Assembly: GCA_937864365.1 (NCBI GenBank)
Contig: CALMJT010000104.1
Coordinates: 1-64,000, forward strand
Reading direction: 5' to 3'
Origin: an uncultured Alteromonadales bacterium
GTDB taxonomy: Bacteria > Pseudomonadota > Gammaproteobacteria > Pseudomonadales > Cellvibrionaceae
Length of the DNA stretch: 64,000 bases
The notes under the pieces are model-generated. The model saw nothing but the letters and a program-made list of their open reading frames with translations. It ran no database searches and was not told the origin of the DNA. Shown piece by piece: positions 29,587-39,201 of the stretch (position 1 is the first letter of the stretch; every line of letters starts with the position of its first letter). Both the position numbers and the translations under genes were made by a program.

Positions 29587-30657
29587 TTAAAACGTTGCAC
29601 CGAGTACTTTTGCTCGTTGGCTTTGCTGTTGTCGATCTTCGTTTGCAATCGCCCAACCCTTAAGGTTGTCATTAACAATTTGAGCCAGTGCTTGAATATG
29701 CTCGGGTTCATCATTTAATGCCGTTATGTATTCAAAGCGCTCACCGCCGTTGGCAATAAAATAGCCTTTATTTTCAACGTTAATTTCTTCGATGGTTTCC
29801 AGACAGTCAGCGGAAAATCCCGGACAAAATACTTGAACAGATTTGGTACCTTTGGATGGTAACGACTTCATGGTTTCATCGGTATAAGGCTGCAACCATT
29901 CTTCTCTACCAAATCGAGATTGGAACGTTGTTAGATAATCACCGTCTTGGAGATTTAGCGCTTGGGCAATGAGTCGGGTGGTTTTATGGCATTCACAAAA
30001 ATAAGGATCGCCATTATCCAAATAATGTTTAGGCACACCATGATACGAAAAAACGATTTTTTCGGCTCGTTCGTGTATCTGCCAATGTTTTTTAATTTTT
30101 TCAGCGCAGGCTTTTATGTACAAAGGATGATCATGGTAATGTGTAATAAAGCGCAGTTCCGGTAGCCAGCGGCGTTGGGTAAAATCTTGCGCGATGGCAT
30201 CAAAGGTTGATGCAGTAGTGGCGGCGCAGTATTGAGGGTAGAGCGGTAATACGACTAATTTTCTAACACCGGCTTCCGACATTTTTTGAATCACAGATGT
30301 GATAGACGGATTGCCGTAGCGCATGGCAAATTCAACCACCAGATTCTCGTCCAGCATCTCACTGAGCGCGCGGTGCTGCGCCTTAGTAATGGTCATCAAT
30401 GGCGAGCCTTCTTCTGTCCAAACCGATGCGTAAGCATGAGCCGACTTTTTAGGTCTCACGTTTAAAATAATTCCATTTAAGATAAACCACCATATCAACC
30501 TTGGGATTTCGACAACTCGTGGATCAGACAGAAATTCCTTTAAATAGGTTTTTAGCTTAGAGGGTGTTGGTGCGTCTGGAGTGCCTAAATTGGTAATGAG
30601 TACACCAATTTTCTCGTTGTGTTGATGATTAAAATTTTTTGTATTTTGGTATTTCAT
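29587..30657 (-). CDS. hemH: Ferrochelatase HemH
   Basis: GVLITNLGTPDAPTPSKLKTYLKEFLSDPRVVEIPR; IVFSYHGVPKHYLDNGDPYFCECHKT; FCPGFSADCLETIEEI. Confidence 0.97.
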   Translation of the reverse strand: MKYQNTKNFNHQHNEKIGVLITNLGTPDAPTPSKLKTYLKEFLSDPRVVEIPRLIWWFILNGIILNVRPKKSAHAYASVWTEEGSPLMTITKAQHRALSEMLDENLVVEFAMRYGNPSITSVIQKMSEAGVRKLVVLPLYPQYCAATTASTFDAIAQDFTQRRWLPELRFITHYHDHPLYIKACAEKIKKHWQIHERAEKIVFSYHGVPKHYLDNGDPYFCECHKTTRLIAQALNLQDGDYLTTFQSRFGREEWLQPYTDETMKSLPSKGTKSVQVFCPGFSADCLETIEEINVENKGYFIANGGERFEYITALNDEPEHIQALAQIVNDNLKGWAIANEDRQQQSQRAKVLGATF

Positions 30658-30862
30658 GCGCTTTCAACTTATCAACGTTCGAGGTCGTGAGCACTAAGCC
30701 TTTTAATGCTTAGCTTGGTTGCGTGTTATCAAAGCGCCATTATACGTAAAAGTGTCTGAGTTCGGTTCAATGCTTTTGATGATTTCTGCATTCCATGCAA
30801 TCCGATGGAATATTTATTTAGAGAGCTGAATCATTTTATCCCTCAAAAATGCAAAGTCTGTC

Positions 30863-31738
30863 TTATGATTGTTTTTGTAATAACCGTACCAAAGACGATA
30901 TTGCTCGCGATAATTCCTCTGCTGCCGGTTGATTATCGATAATTTCTAGCCAAGTGCTACCATCGGTGGGGTTAAGCAATTGGCAACTGGCATTTTCGAG
31001 TCCACACTCATAACGCAAATATGGATCAACTCCGTACACAGAAAATCGCTGATTTGTGGTTAATCTTTTAGTGTTTGCCAAATTCTGAGTCGTTGTGATG
31101 ACAGTATCAGGCAGCTTTACGCTAATTTTGTGGCGATGAGCTCCTTCGAGCTTATTTGAGGCAACTACTGAGGTTTCACCGTAGCCGTAAAATTCGAGAA
31201 GATTATTGATGTGCTGTGTAACGGCTTTTACGGTGTCGTCGGTTTGATACAAAAATTCCAGATACTGATAATAATCGTCCACAACATCGAGATCGTTTGA
31301 CCATTTAATCTTAGCGGTGCTGGCTTTAAGACTATCGTCGGCTACTGTTTTTGAGGGCCCCTGCGTTTGCTCGCGCAGTTTGGTGATTAATCGTAAGGTT
31401 TCAAAATACTCCGGTGCGCTTCGTCCTGCGTGCTCTATGTAAGATTCGTAAGATGATAATGCTTTATGAGGTTCGTTTAGAGCAGCGTAAACACGTCCTT
31501 GCAAGAAATAAAATCGTGGTGGTGGATCAGTTCTTAAAGAGAGCGAGCGGGATAAAGATTCTTTTGCCTTCGAAAATTGACTCTGACTGATTAAATCTTC
31601 AGCTTCAATCAACAGGCGATCCGCTTCAAAGGATGGACTCAGCGCTGAGTGTCCTTCTAATGATGACAATGTGAAAACAGCTGTGACGATAAGCGTAAGA
31701 AACGATGAACGTTTGGATTGTGTTTGGTGATTGTTCAA
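30863..31738 (-). CDS. Secreted TPR-like hypothetical protein
   Basis: Signal peptide; AKESLSRSLSLRTDPPPRFYFLQGRVYAALNEPHKALSSYESYI. Confidence 0.7.
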   Translation of the reverse strand: MNNHQTQSKRSSFLTLIVTAVFTLSSLEGHSALSPSFEADRLLIEAEDLISQSQFSKAKESLSRSLSLRTDPPPRFYFLQGRVYAALNEPHKALSSYESYIEHAGRSAPEYFETLRLITKLREQTQGPSKTVADDSLKASTAKIKWSNDLDVVDDYYQYLEFLYQTDDTVKAVTQHINNLLEFYGYGETSVVASNKLEGAHRHKISVKLPDTVITTTQNLANTKRLTTNQRFSVYGVDPYLRYECGLENASCQLLNPTDGSTWLEIIDNQPAAEELSRAISSLVRLLQKQS

Positions 31739-32071
31739 AATCGTTTCCTCAATTCAACCGTGAAAATCGTAAATCACTACCGCAAATGATCAAGGTAGGG
31801 CTGTAAAGTGATAACAAGATCACACTCATTAGTTTAGAAAGTTTACGCTGAACAGGGCATTACTGGTCAAATTTTTCTGATAAATGGTTTTGTTCAGTAT
31901 AGGAGACTCTAATCGAGTTCGAACTATCGGTAACACAGAAGCGAGATTTCATTCTCCATAATCGTAACTGGTTGAAATTATGACGAAATTGGTAATCGCC
32001 TTATCAATACTGGTGCGGTGTTAACATCAGAATGGGTTCACTAAGGCAGTCAAGGCTAAGAGAAAGATTAA

Positions 32072-32710
32072 ATGTTGGTTCAGATTTGCCCATTATGTGG
32101 CGCGGTTTGCTCGTTATTTCATCAAGATAAGCGGAGGAGTTACTTTATTTGTGCGATTTGTAGCCTGGTTCATGTGCCGAAAGAATTCCATTTGACGGAC
32201 AATCAAGAGCGAGAAGAATACGATAAACACGAAAATTCATTGACCGATGTCGGCTATCGTCAATTTCTTACCCGCGCAGCGGAGCCACTTCTTGGCCGCT
32301 TACAGCAAAAGTCTTACGGCTTAGATTTTGGCTGTGGTCCGGCACCAATGCTGGCCAAAATCCTTTCTGAGTATGGGCACACCGTCGAGCTTTTCGATAA
32401 ATTTTATTATCCAAATAACACGATTTTGGATAATAGGTTTGATTTTATTGTAACCACAGAAGTCGTAGAGCACTTGGCTGATCCAGCGTTAATACTAGAT
32501 ACACTGTTTAATACTTTGAAAGTGGGTGGTTTTTTGGTGATTATGACCAAGCGTTGGTTGGATCTTGAACGATTTAAGTCGTGGCATTACAAAAATGATC
32601 CCACTCACATCACCTATTTTCACGAAAAGACATTGCAGTGGATCGCCAACTTTTGGCGAGCTGAGCTTGAATTTGTTGCTGCGGATGTTGTTGTACTGAC
32701 AAAAAAATAG
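32072..32710 (+). CDS. Class I SAM-dependent methyltransferase
   Basis: CxxC-containing N-terminus; YGLDFGCGPAPMLAKIL; VTTEVVEHLADP. Confidence 0.88.
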   Translation: MLVQICPLCGAVCSLFHQDKRRSYFICAICSLVHVPKEFHLTDNQEREEYDKHENSLTDVGYRQFLTRAAEPLLGRLQQKSYGLDFGCGPAPMLAKILSEYGHTVELFDKFYYPNNTILDNRFDFIVTTEVVEHLADPALILDTLFNTLKVGGFLVIMTKRWLDLERFKSWHYKNDPTHITYFHEKTLQWIANFWRAELEFVAADVVVLTKK

Positions 32711-32718
32711 TGCGCAAA

Positions 32719-33717
32719 TTACGAGTGCTGATCGGCACTGAATAATTTGGCGCGTACGGTGGTTCTGTATTCGCTGGGTGTGGTAGCAAGTAGCTTTTTA
32801 AATAAACCCACAAAGTGACCCATATCGGAATAGCCAACTTTATAGGCAATTTCGTGAATGGTGAGATTACTGGTTTGAAGTAAATCTTTGGCGACCGTGA
32901 TTCTGATTTCCTGCAAATACTGTAGGGGTGATTTGTTAGTGGCGATTTTAAATCGACGATTAAATGATCTTACGCTCATTTCAAATCGCTCTGCCACTTC
33001 ACTGAGTCGAATATCTTTTCCATAGTTATCGTGTAACCACATTTGTGCTTGCACAATATCCTCATCGGGATGTTGATTTATCTTGCCATCGAAATAACCG
33101 CGTTCTTCATACGATCTACGAATTTCATGGGAAAAATGGCGCTCAACATGATTGGCAATTTCTTGGTTGTAGATTCTTTGAATAAAATGCACGGTCAGGT
33201 CGGCGAGGGCGTTTACGCTGGCGGCGCAGAATAGGTTTCCTGATTGGGTAATGAAATACTGGCGTTTTAAATCGACTCGCGGATAGTACTTTTGGAATTG
33301 ATCGAAGTAATGCCAATGAGTTGTGGCCGCTTTACCATCAAGTAGGCCGGATTCCGCCAAGAAGCACACCCCGGTTCCGACTGCGCTTACAATGGCGCCA
33401 TTTTGTACCTGTTGCGTTAACCAAGAATAGATGGAAGGGTTTTCTCGTAAACGTAATCGTGGATTTCGCCAGAGAGCAGGTAGAAAGATAATGTTGGCTT
33501 CTGGTTGTGCGTCGAATACTGTGTATGGTGTTAAAGGTATGCCCGCACGGGTTTTAATGGGGGTTGCATCCTGAGCAATTGTTTGTATTTCTAGCCGTGC
33601 TGATCTTCGATTTTTCGAGCGTGCAATGCTTTCTCCAGCATTGAGCATTTCCATGGGTAAAGTGGCGCTGGACGCAAGCATCTCATCACAAAGAACAAAA
33701 TATATACGCTGAATCAT
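32719..33717 (-). CDS. GlxA-family (DJ-1/PfpI + AraC HTH) transcriptional regulator
   Basis: ORF 32719..33816 with likely start ATG 33717 (MIQRIYFVLCDEM...). C-terminal AraC domain RSFNRRFKIATNKSPLQYLQEIR...GYSDMGHFVGLFKKL. Confidence 0.88.
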   Translation of the reverse strand: MIQRIYFVLCDEMLASSATLPMEMLNAGESIARSKNRRSARLEIQTIAQDATPIKTRAGIPLTPYTVFDAQPEANIIFLPALWRNPRLRLRENPSIYSWLTQQVQNGAIVSAVGTGVCFLAESGLLDGKAATTHWHYFDQFQKYYPRVDLKRQYFITQSGNLFCAASVNALADLTVHFIQRIYNQEIANHVERHFSHEIRRSYEERGYFDGKINQHPDEDIVQAQMWLHDNYGKDIRLSEVAERFEMSVRSFNRRFKIATNKSPLQYLQEIRITVAKDLLQTSNLTIHEIAYKVGYSDMGHFVGLFKKLLATTPSEYRTTVRAKLFSADQHS

Positions 33718-34146
33718 AACTGTTAACGCTAAGAACTTGATCCGACATTGTGATGTAAAAATGTAAACCAAGAAAGTTATACCACCCCCAGAATTTATAT
33801 CATCAACGTAAAACACAAAAACTTCTGGTAATTAAAAGGAAGGCGAAGAGCCAGATTACAAAGCTGTCTTTTGTATTGTTCAGTTAAGAATTCAATGTCG
33901 TTGCTGTCGCAAAATTATTGCGTATCAGATGCATCCCGCCTGGTGAGTTGCATATCTCTTTGCTTATTGCATTTTCTGTTTAAATTATAAATCTCTTATT
34001 AACTATTTATCTTTAGTAAGAAATTATTTTCTCGGTACATTATCGGTTCGTTTAGTTCGAAAATTTATCTAGAGGCTTTTGTCTTAGATAGATGGTTAGA
34101 AATCATCTAAGTATTGCAAGATGCCTTTACCGAATTGGAGTGGTGC

Positions 34147-34680
34147 GTGCTTGAGATCGGAGAACGCATACAATGGTTGCGTAAGCTCAACGGCTGGTCA
34201 CAGCGAGAGCTGGCCCGTCGTGCCGGTGTCGCTAACAGTGCAATTTCGCAAATGGAGCAGGGGCGTATCAGTCCTTCGGTGTCCTCCCTTAAAAAAGTGC
34301 TCGATGGCGTGCCAATTTCCTTAGCGGATTTTTTCAGTTTAGATCTGCATTCTTCACATAATCCCTTTTATTCGTCCTCCGAATTACCCGATCAGGGCGA
34401 TGGATTTATTCAAGCGCGCTTAGTCGGTAATGACAAACGACGCACGGTTTCTCTTTTTTGGCAATTTTATCCGCCAGGTAGTGATACCGGTGAAGATATG
34501 CTTCGTTCAACGAAAGACATCGCTGGATTAGTCTTCGAAGGGGAGTTGGAAGTTGCTGTTGCGGGTCAGGTAAAGGTTTTGTCGGTTGGTGATGGGTATT
34601 ACATCTATGCCATGCAGCCTTATCGAATACGAAATGTTGGTTTTAAAGGGTGTATTTGTACCATGTCCAGAGCCTCGTAA
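34147..34680 (+). CDS. XRE-family regulator with C-terminal cupin (PuuR-like)
   Basis: IGERIQWLRKLNGWSQRELARRAGVANSAISQMEQGRISPSVSSLKK; cupin LEVAVAGQVKVLSVGDGYYI. Probable GTG start 34147 within ORF 34114..34680. Confidence 0.82.
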   Translation: MLEIGERIQWLRKLNGWSQRELARRAGVANSAISQMEQGRISPSVSSLKKVLDGVPISLADFFSLDLHSSHNPFYSSSELPDQGDGFIQARLVGNDKRRTVSLFWQFYPPGSDTGEDMLRSTKDIAGLVFEGELEVAVAGQVKVLSVGDGYYIYAMQPYRIRNVGFKGCICTMSRAS

Positions 34681-34917
34681 TGCCCGTAAGTTACTAATTT
34701 TTCGAGTAAAAAATATTCTTTTTGATTGCCCTTAGTGCAGTTTTTAAGAAAATCTACAAATTTAATGTAATTTTTAATTTTTGTGTTGCTGACCTGAAAA
34801 TCCTATGGCACAATGCGCTCCGCTTTTCCGGTAGAGCACTTAAGAAAAAAGATTTTATTGAATAAAATCAAAAACTTAGGTAAAGTTCTTCCAAGCTTAG
34901 GAAAAAGCTTTTTCAAT

Positions 34918-35002
34918 GCGGACGTGGTGAAATTGGTAGACACGCCAGGTTTAGGTTCTGGTGCCGCGAGGTGTGAGAGTTCGAGTCTCTCCGTCCGCAC
35001 CA
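34918..35002 (+). tRNA. tRNA-Leu (TAG)
   Basis: GCGGACGTGGTGAAATTGGTAGACACGCCAGGTTTAGGTTCTGGTGCCGCGAGGTGTGAGAGTTCGAGTCTCTCCGTCCGCACCA. Confidence 0.97.
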
Positions 35003-35147
35003 CATTGAATTTTATGCGCAGGTTGATTCCGTCAGCTTGCGCTTTTTCATATTTTGAAAACCACTTTTCTCCTTTTTCCTTATCGTGCATGACATACGTC
35101 GTAGCTGGCGATACAGGGTATTAAGTTTATATAGCTAGAGGATCAAC

Positions 35148-36458
35148 ATGCAGGTCTCAATCGAAACCACCGAAGGATTAGAGCGTAAAATGACTGTGGG
35201 TATTCCCGCAGAGCAGTTTGATGGCGAAGTTGAAAAGCGACTTGCTGAAGCCGCTAAAACCATACGTCTAAACGGGTTTCGTAAAGGTAAGGTTCCTCTA
35301 AAAGTTGTTAAGCAACGCTTTGGTTTGGGTGTTCGTCAAGAAGTTATGGGCGACTTAATTAACCAAACTTTCCCGAAAGCCGTTCAAGAAAACGAAATTA
35401 AACCAGCTGGACAGCCTTCGATCGAACCTCTTGAAATCAAAGATGGTGAAGGTTTTCAGTACGTTGCAACGTTTGAAGTTTATCCAGAAGTTACTTTAAA
35501 CAGCATTGAGGGCTTCGAAATTGAGAAGCTTAATGCGCAAGTAACTGACGCAGATCTCGATAAAATGATCGATATTCTGCGCAAGCAACAAGCTACTTGG
35601 AAATCTGTTGAACGCGCTGCGCAAACAGAAGACAAGGTAAATATTGATTTCGTTGGCACCAAAGACGGCGAAGAATTCCAAGGTGGTAGTGCTAAAGGTC
35701 AAGACCTAGTATTGGGTTCTGGTCGAATGATCCCTGGTTTTGAAGATGGCATCATCGGCTTATCTGCCGGCGAAGAGAAGGCTATCCCTTTAACTTTCCC
35801 AGAAGATTATCATTCAGAAGAGCTAAAAGGCGCTGCTGTTGAGTTCAAAATCACTGTTAATTCGGTGAGCGAACAAGAATTGCCTGAGCTTAATGCAGAC
35901 TTTTTCAAAGCTTTTGGTACAGAAGTCGAAGATGAAGCCGCATTCCGTGAAGAAGTAAAAGCTAATATGGAGCGCGAGCTGAAGAACGCTGGCAAAAACA
36001 AACTAAAGACTCAAGTGATGGATAAGCTTATCGAAGCTCATGAAGTTGCGTTGCCAAAAGCTTTGGTTGCTGGTGAGATCGATGTTTTGCGTCAACAAAC
36101 GGCTCAGCAGTTTGGTGGTCGTGCTCAGAATCTAGATTTGCGTTCTTTGCTTCCAGATACCATGTTTGAAGAGCAAGCAAAACGCCGTGTTTCTCTTGGT
36201 TTGATTGTTAGCGAAATTGTTAAGCAACAAGAAATTAAAGTCGACGCTGATAAAGTTAGAGAAATGGTTGATGAAATCGCCTCTACTTATCAAGAGCCCG
36301 AAGAAGTTGTTAACTACTACTACGGTAATCAGCAATTATTAGCTGGTATCGAATCAGTTGTTCTAGAAGATCAGGTTGTTGATTTTGTATTGTCTAAATC
36401 GACAATTTCTGAAGTCGAAAGCAATTATGAAGATGTCATTAAACCGGCTTCTGTGTAA
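35148..36458 (+). CDS. tig: Trigger factor
   Basis: MQVSIETTEGLERKMTVGIPAEQFDGEVEKRL...GFRKGKVP; FKBP domain; upstream of clpP. Confidence 0.97.
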   Translation: MQVSIETTEGLERKMTVGIPAEQFDGEVEKRLAEAAKTIRLNGFRKGKVPLKVVKQRFGLGVRQEVMGDLINQTFPKAVQENEIKPAGQPSIEPLEIKDGEGFQYVATFEVYPEVTLNSIEGFEIEKLNAQVTDADLDKMIDILRKQQATWKSVERAAQTEDKVNIDFVGTKDGEEFQGGSAKGQDLVLGSGRMIPGFEDGIIGLSAGEEKAIPLTFPEDYHSEELKGAAVEFKITVNSVSEQELPELNADFFKAFGTEVEDEAAFREEVKANMERELKNAGKNKLKTQVMDKLIEAHEVALPKALVAGEIDVLRQQTAQQFGGRAQNLDLRSLLPDTMFEEQAKRRVSLGLIVSEIVKQQEIKVDADKVREMVDEIASTYQEPEEVVNYYYGNQQLLAGIESVVLEDQVVDFVLSKSTISEVESNYEDVIKPASV

Positions 36459-36526
36459 TTTCCAGTCTTTGTAAGCTTTGCCGCACATTATTTGTAAGCT
36501 AACAAAATGTGTGCGCCTATCTTCCT

Positions 36527-36554
36527 AAAACGCCACTAATTAGTGGCGTTTTTT
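36527..36554 (+). terminator. Intrinsic terminator after tig
   Basis: AAAACGCCACTAATTAGTGGCGTTTTTT. Confidence 0.75.
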
Positions 36555-36704
36555 GTCATTATTCGTTAATACTTCACTGGCATATCCTTTGAACTCGGGT
36601 TAAGCTGACGACTGAGGCTATGCAGGCTCGCCCCTAGTTTATTGGCTTTCAGGTCGTTTTCTGTGGTGTATCCTGTTTCTAAGTTTTGCAATTAGAGTAT
36701 AAAT

Positions 36705-37334
36705 ATGTCCGATATTATTAATCCTAATTCCATGTACGTTAACTCCGGTTTGATTCCAATGGTGATTGAACAAACTGCGAGAGGTGAGCGTTCTTTCGAT
36801 ATTTATTCTCGACTATTAAAAGAGAGAATTATTTTCCTTGTGGGTCAAGTTGAAGATCATATGGCCAATTTAGTTGTGGCCCAGCTTTTGTTTTTAGAAG
36901 CTGAAAATCCCGACAAAGACATCCATTTATACATCAATAGCCCTGGAGGTTCCGTTACCGCAGGTCTATCAATCTACGACACCATGCAGTTTATTAAACC
37001 TGATGTTAGTACAATGTGTATCGGGCAAGCGTGCAGCATGGGAGCGTTCTTATTGACGGCAGGTGCTAAAGGTAAACGCTATTGTTTGCCTAATGCTCGT
37101 ACCATGATTCATCAGCCTAGTGGCGGTGCTCAAGGTCAGGCATCTGATATTCATATTCAAGCTCAAGAAATTTTGAAAATACGTTCTCGTTTAAATGAAC
37201 TAATGGCTCATCATACCGGTCAATCCGTTTCGAAAATTGAAACAGATACTGAGCGCGATAACTTCATGAGTGCTGCCCAGTCTGCGGAATATGGATTGGT
37301 TGATAAAGTACTGTCGAATCGCGTTCCTACCTAA
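36705..37334 (+). CDS. clpP: ATP-dependent Clp protease proteolytic subunit
   Basis: [58 protein letters not shown]. Confidence 0.98.
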   Translation: MSDIINPNSMYVNSGLIPMVIEQTARGERSFDIYSRLLKERIIFLVGQVEDHMANLVVAQLLFLEAENPDKDIHLYINSPGGSVTAGLSIYDTMQFIKPDVSTMCIGQACSMGAFLLTAGAKGKRYCLPNARTMIHQPSGGAQGQASDIHIQAQEILKIRSRLNELMAHHTGQSVSKIETDTERDNFMSAAQSAEYGLVDKVLSNRVPT

Positions 37335-37622
37335 GTCGGTGCGAAGGTCTAATTTCAATCTATAATAACTTTATAAAGGTCAGCCAACATAAAAAGTCGA
37401 TAAGGTCTGATTCATCATGTTTGGATAAAATATAAACTAGATGAATGGTCTTATTATTTAGTCTTATAAGTTGTTAAATAATTCTTTTGTATGCCGATGA
37501 TTTATTTCATCCAACAAAGGAGGCTGGCCAAGTGCCTTTGTTAGATTTTTTTCTTCAAAGACTTGCAAAACGAGTCCAAAGCTAGCATCTTCTAGTCATT
37601 GGCTCAAAAATGGAGTGATTTA

Positions 37623-38924
37623 ATGTCCGATCACGGTAACGATAAAGACAACCAAAACGGCAAGCTTTTATACTGTTCATTCTGCGGTAAAAGTCAGCAT
37701 GAAGTACGTAAGCTTATCGCAGGCCCATCAGTCTTTATCTGCGATGAATGCGTCGATTTATGTAACGACATCATTCGTGAAGAGATTCAAGACAACAATT
37801 CTGAAGGTAACCAGGACAAGCTTCCAACTCCTGAAGAAATTGCTAAAACCCTAGATCAGTATGTCATCGGACAACGTCGTGCGAAACGTGTGTTGTCGGT
37901 AGCGGTATACAATCATTACAAGCGTCTTCGAATTGGCAATGATAGCAAAAAGTCAAAAGACGATGTCGAATTAGGCAAGAGTAATATCTTACTTGTCGGT
38001 CCGACAGGTAGTGGTAAAACTCTGCTGGCTGAGACTTTGGCTAGGCTTTTGAATGTTCCGTTTACCATTGCAGATGCTACGACTTTAACTGAAGCCGGTT
38101 ATGTTGGTGAAGACGTCGAGAATATTATTCAAAAGCTTTTGCAGAAGTGTGATTACGATGTAGATCGCGCTCAGCAAGGCATCGTCTATATTGATGAAAT
38201 TGATAAGATATCTCGAAAGTCTGACAATCCATCGATTACACGAGATGTTTCTGGTGAAGGTGTACAGCAGGCGCTCTTAAAACTAATTGAAGGCACTGTG
38301 GCTTCGGTACCACCTCAAGGTGGTCGTAAACACCCTCAGCAAGAATTTTTGCAAGTTGATACTTCTAACATTCTCTTTATTTGTGGCGGCGCTTTTGCTG
38401 GCTTAGATAAAATCATTCTTGATCGCTCTGAAAAGGGTGGTATTGGTTTTGGTGCAGAAGTTAAGAGTAACAATGACAAGAAAAACTTCGGTGAAGCCCT
38501 TAAGGAGCTAGAAGCCGAAGATTTAGTCAAGTATGGATTAATTCCTGAATTTGTTGGTCGACTACCGGTAATTGCTACTTTAGAAGAATTGAGCAAAGAA
38601 GCATTGGTTCAAATTCTTACAGAACCTAAAAATGCACTTACTAAACAGTACGCCAAGCTATTCAGTATGGAAGGTGTCGAGATCGATTTTCGTCCAGAAG
38701 CTTTAGACGCAGTTGCGCAAAAAGCAATGGATAGAAAAACCGGTGCTCGTGGTCTTCGTTCCATTATGGAAAATGTTCTACTAGACACAATGTATGAAAT
38801 TCCATCGTCAGAAAATGTTGTTAAGGTAGTTGTTGATGAAAGTGTAATCAAAGGTGAGTCCGAGCCACTTTTGGTATACGCAAGCAACACTTCTAAAGCA
38901 AGTAAAGCGAGTTCTGAAGATTGA
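37623..38924 (+). CDS. clpX: ATP-dependent Clp protease ATP-binding subunit ClpX
   Basis: [30 protein letters not shown] zinc finger; [15 protein letters not shown]. Likely start ATG 37623. Confidence 0.97.
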   Translation: MSDHGNDKDNQNGKLLYCSFCGKSQHEVRKLIAGPSVFICDECVDLCNDIIREEIQDNNSEGNQDKLPTPEEIAKTLDQYVIGQRRAKRVLSVAVYNHYKRLRIGNDSKKSKDDVELGKSNILLVGPTGSGKTLLAETLARLLNVPFTIADATTLTEAGYVGEDVENIIQKLLQKCDYDVDRAQQGIVYIDEIDKISRKSDNPSITRDVSGEGVQQALLKLIEGTVASVPPQGGRKHPQQEFLQVDTSNILFICGGAFAGLDKIILDRSEKGGIGFGAEVKSNNDKKNFGEALKELEAEDLVKYGLIPEFVGRLPVIATLEELSKEALVQILTEPKNALTKQYAKLFSMEGVEIDFRPEALDAVAQKAMDRKTGARGLRSIMENVLLDTMYEIPSSENVVKVVVDESVIKGESEPLLVYASNTSKASKASSED

Positions 38925-38930
38925 CCCGTA

Positions 38931-38960
38931 AACAGGCGATGTTAAAACATCGCCTGTTTT
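38931..38960 (+). terminator. Intrinsic terminator after clpX
   Basis: AACAGGCGATGTTAAAACATCGCCTGTTTT. Confidence 0.75.
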
Positions 38961-39201
38961 GCATTTGATGCTCCACTCTTTCCGATTACATGCCTCACGC
39001 TGACCTTGTCAGACGCAATTTCTGTTTCCTGTTTAGCCATGGTTGCTTTGGTCGGATACCCAAATGCGGGGATTTTCGGTAGTGTGTTTGTGGTTAACGG
39101 ATATTAAATTCGTATTTACGGCTGTGTTACGGTTGCAATTAGTAAAAGACTCCCAACATTTACTAGATTGAAATGAAATTACACTTATTTTTATCGAGGC
39201 A

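Noticed and set aside
34813-35124. 103-aa plus-strand ORF (and minus-strand 34803-35090) over the tRNA-Leu
   Set aside because: The LVDTPGLGSGAARCESSSLSVRT stretch is the translation of tRNA-Leu; classic spurious ORF.
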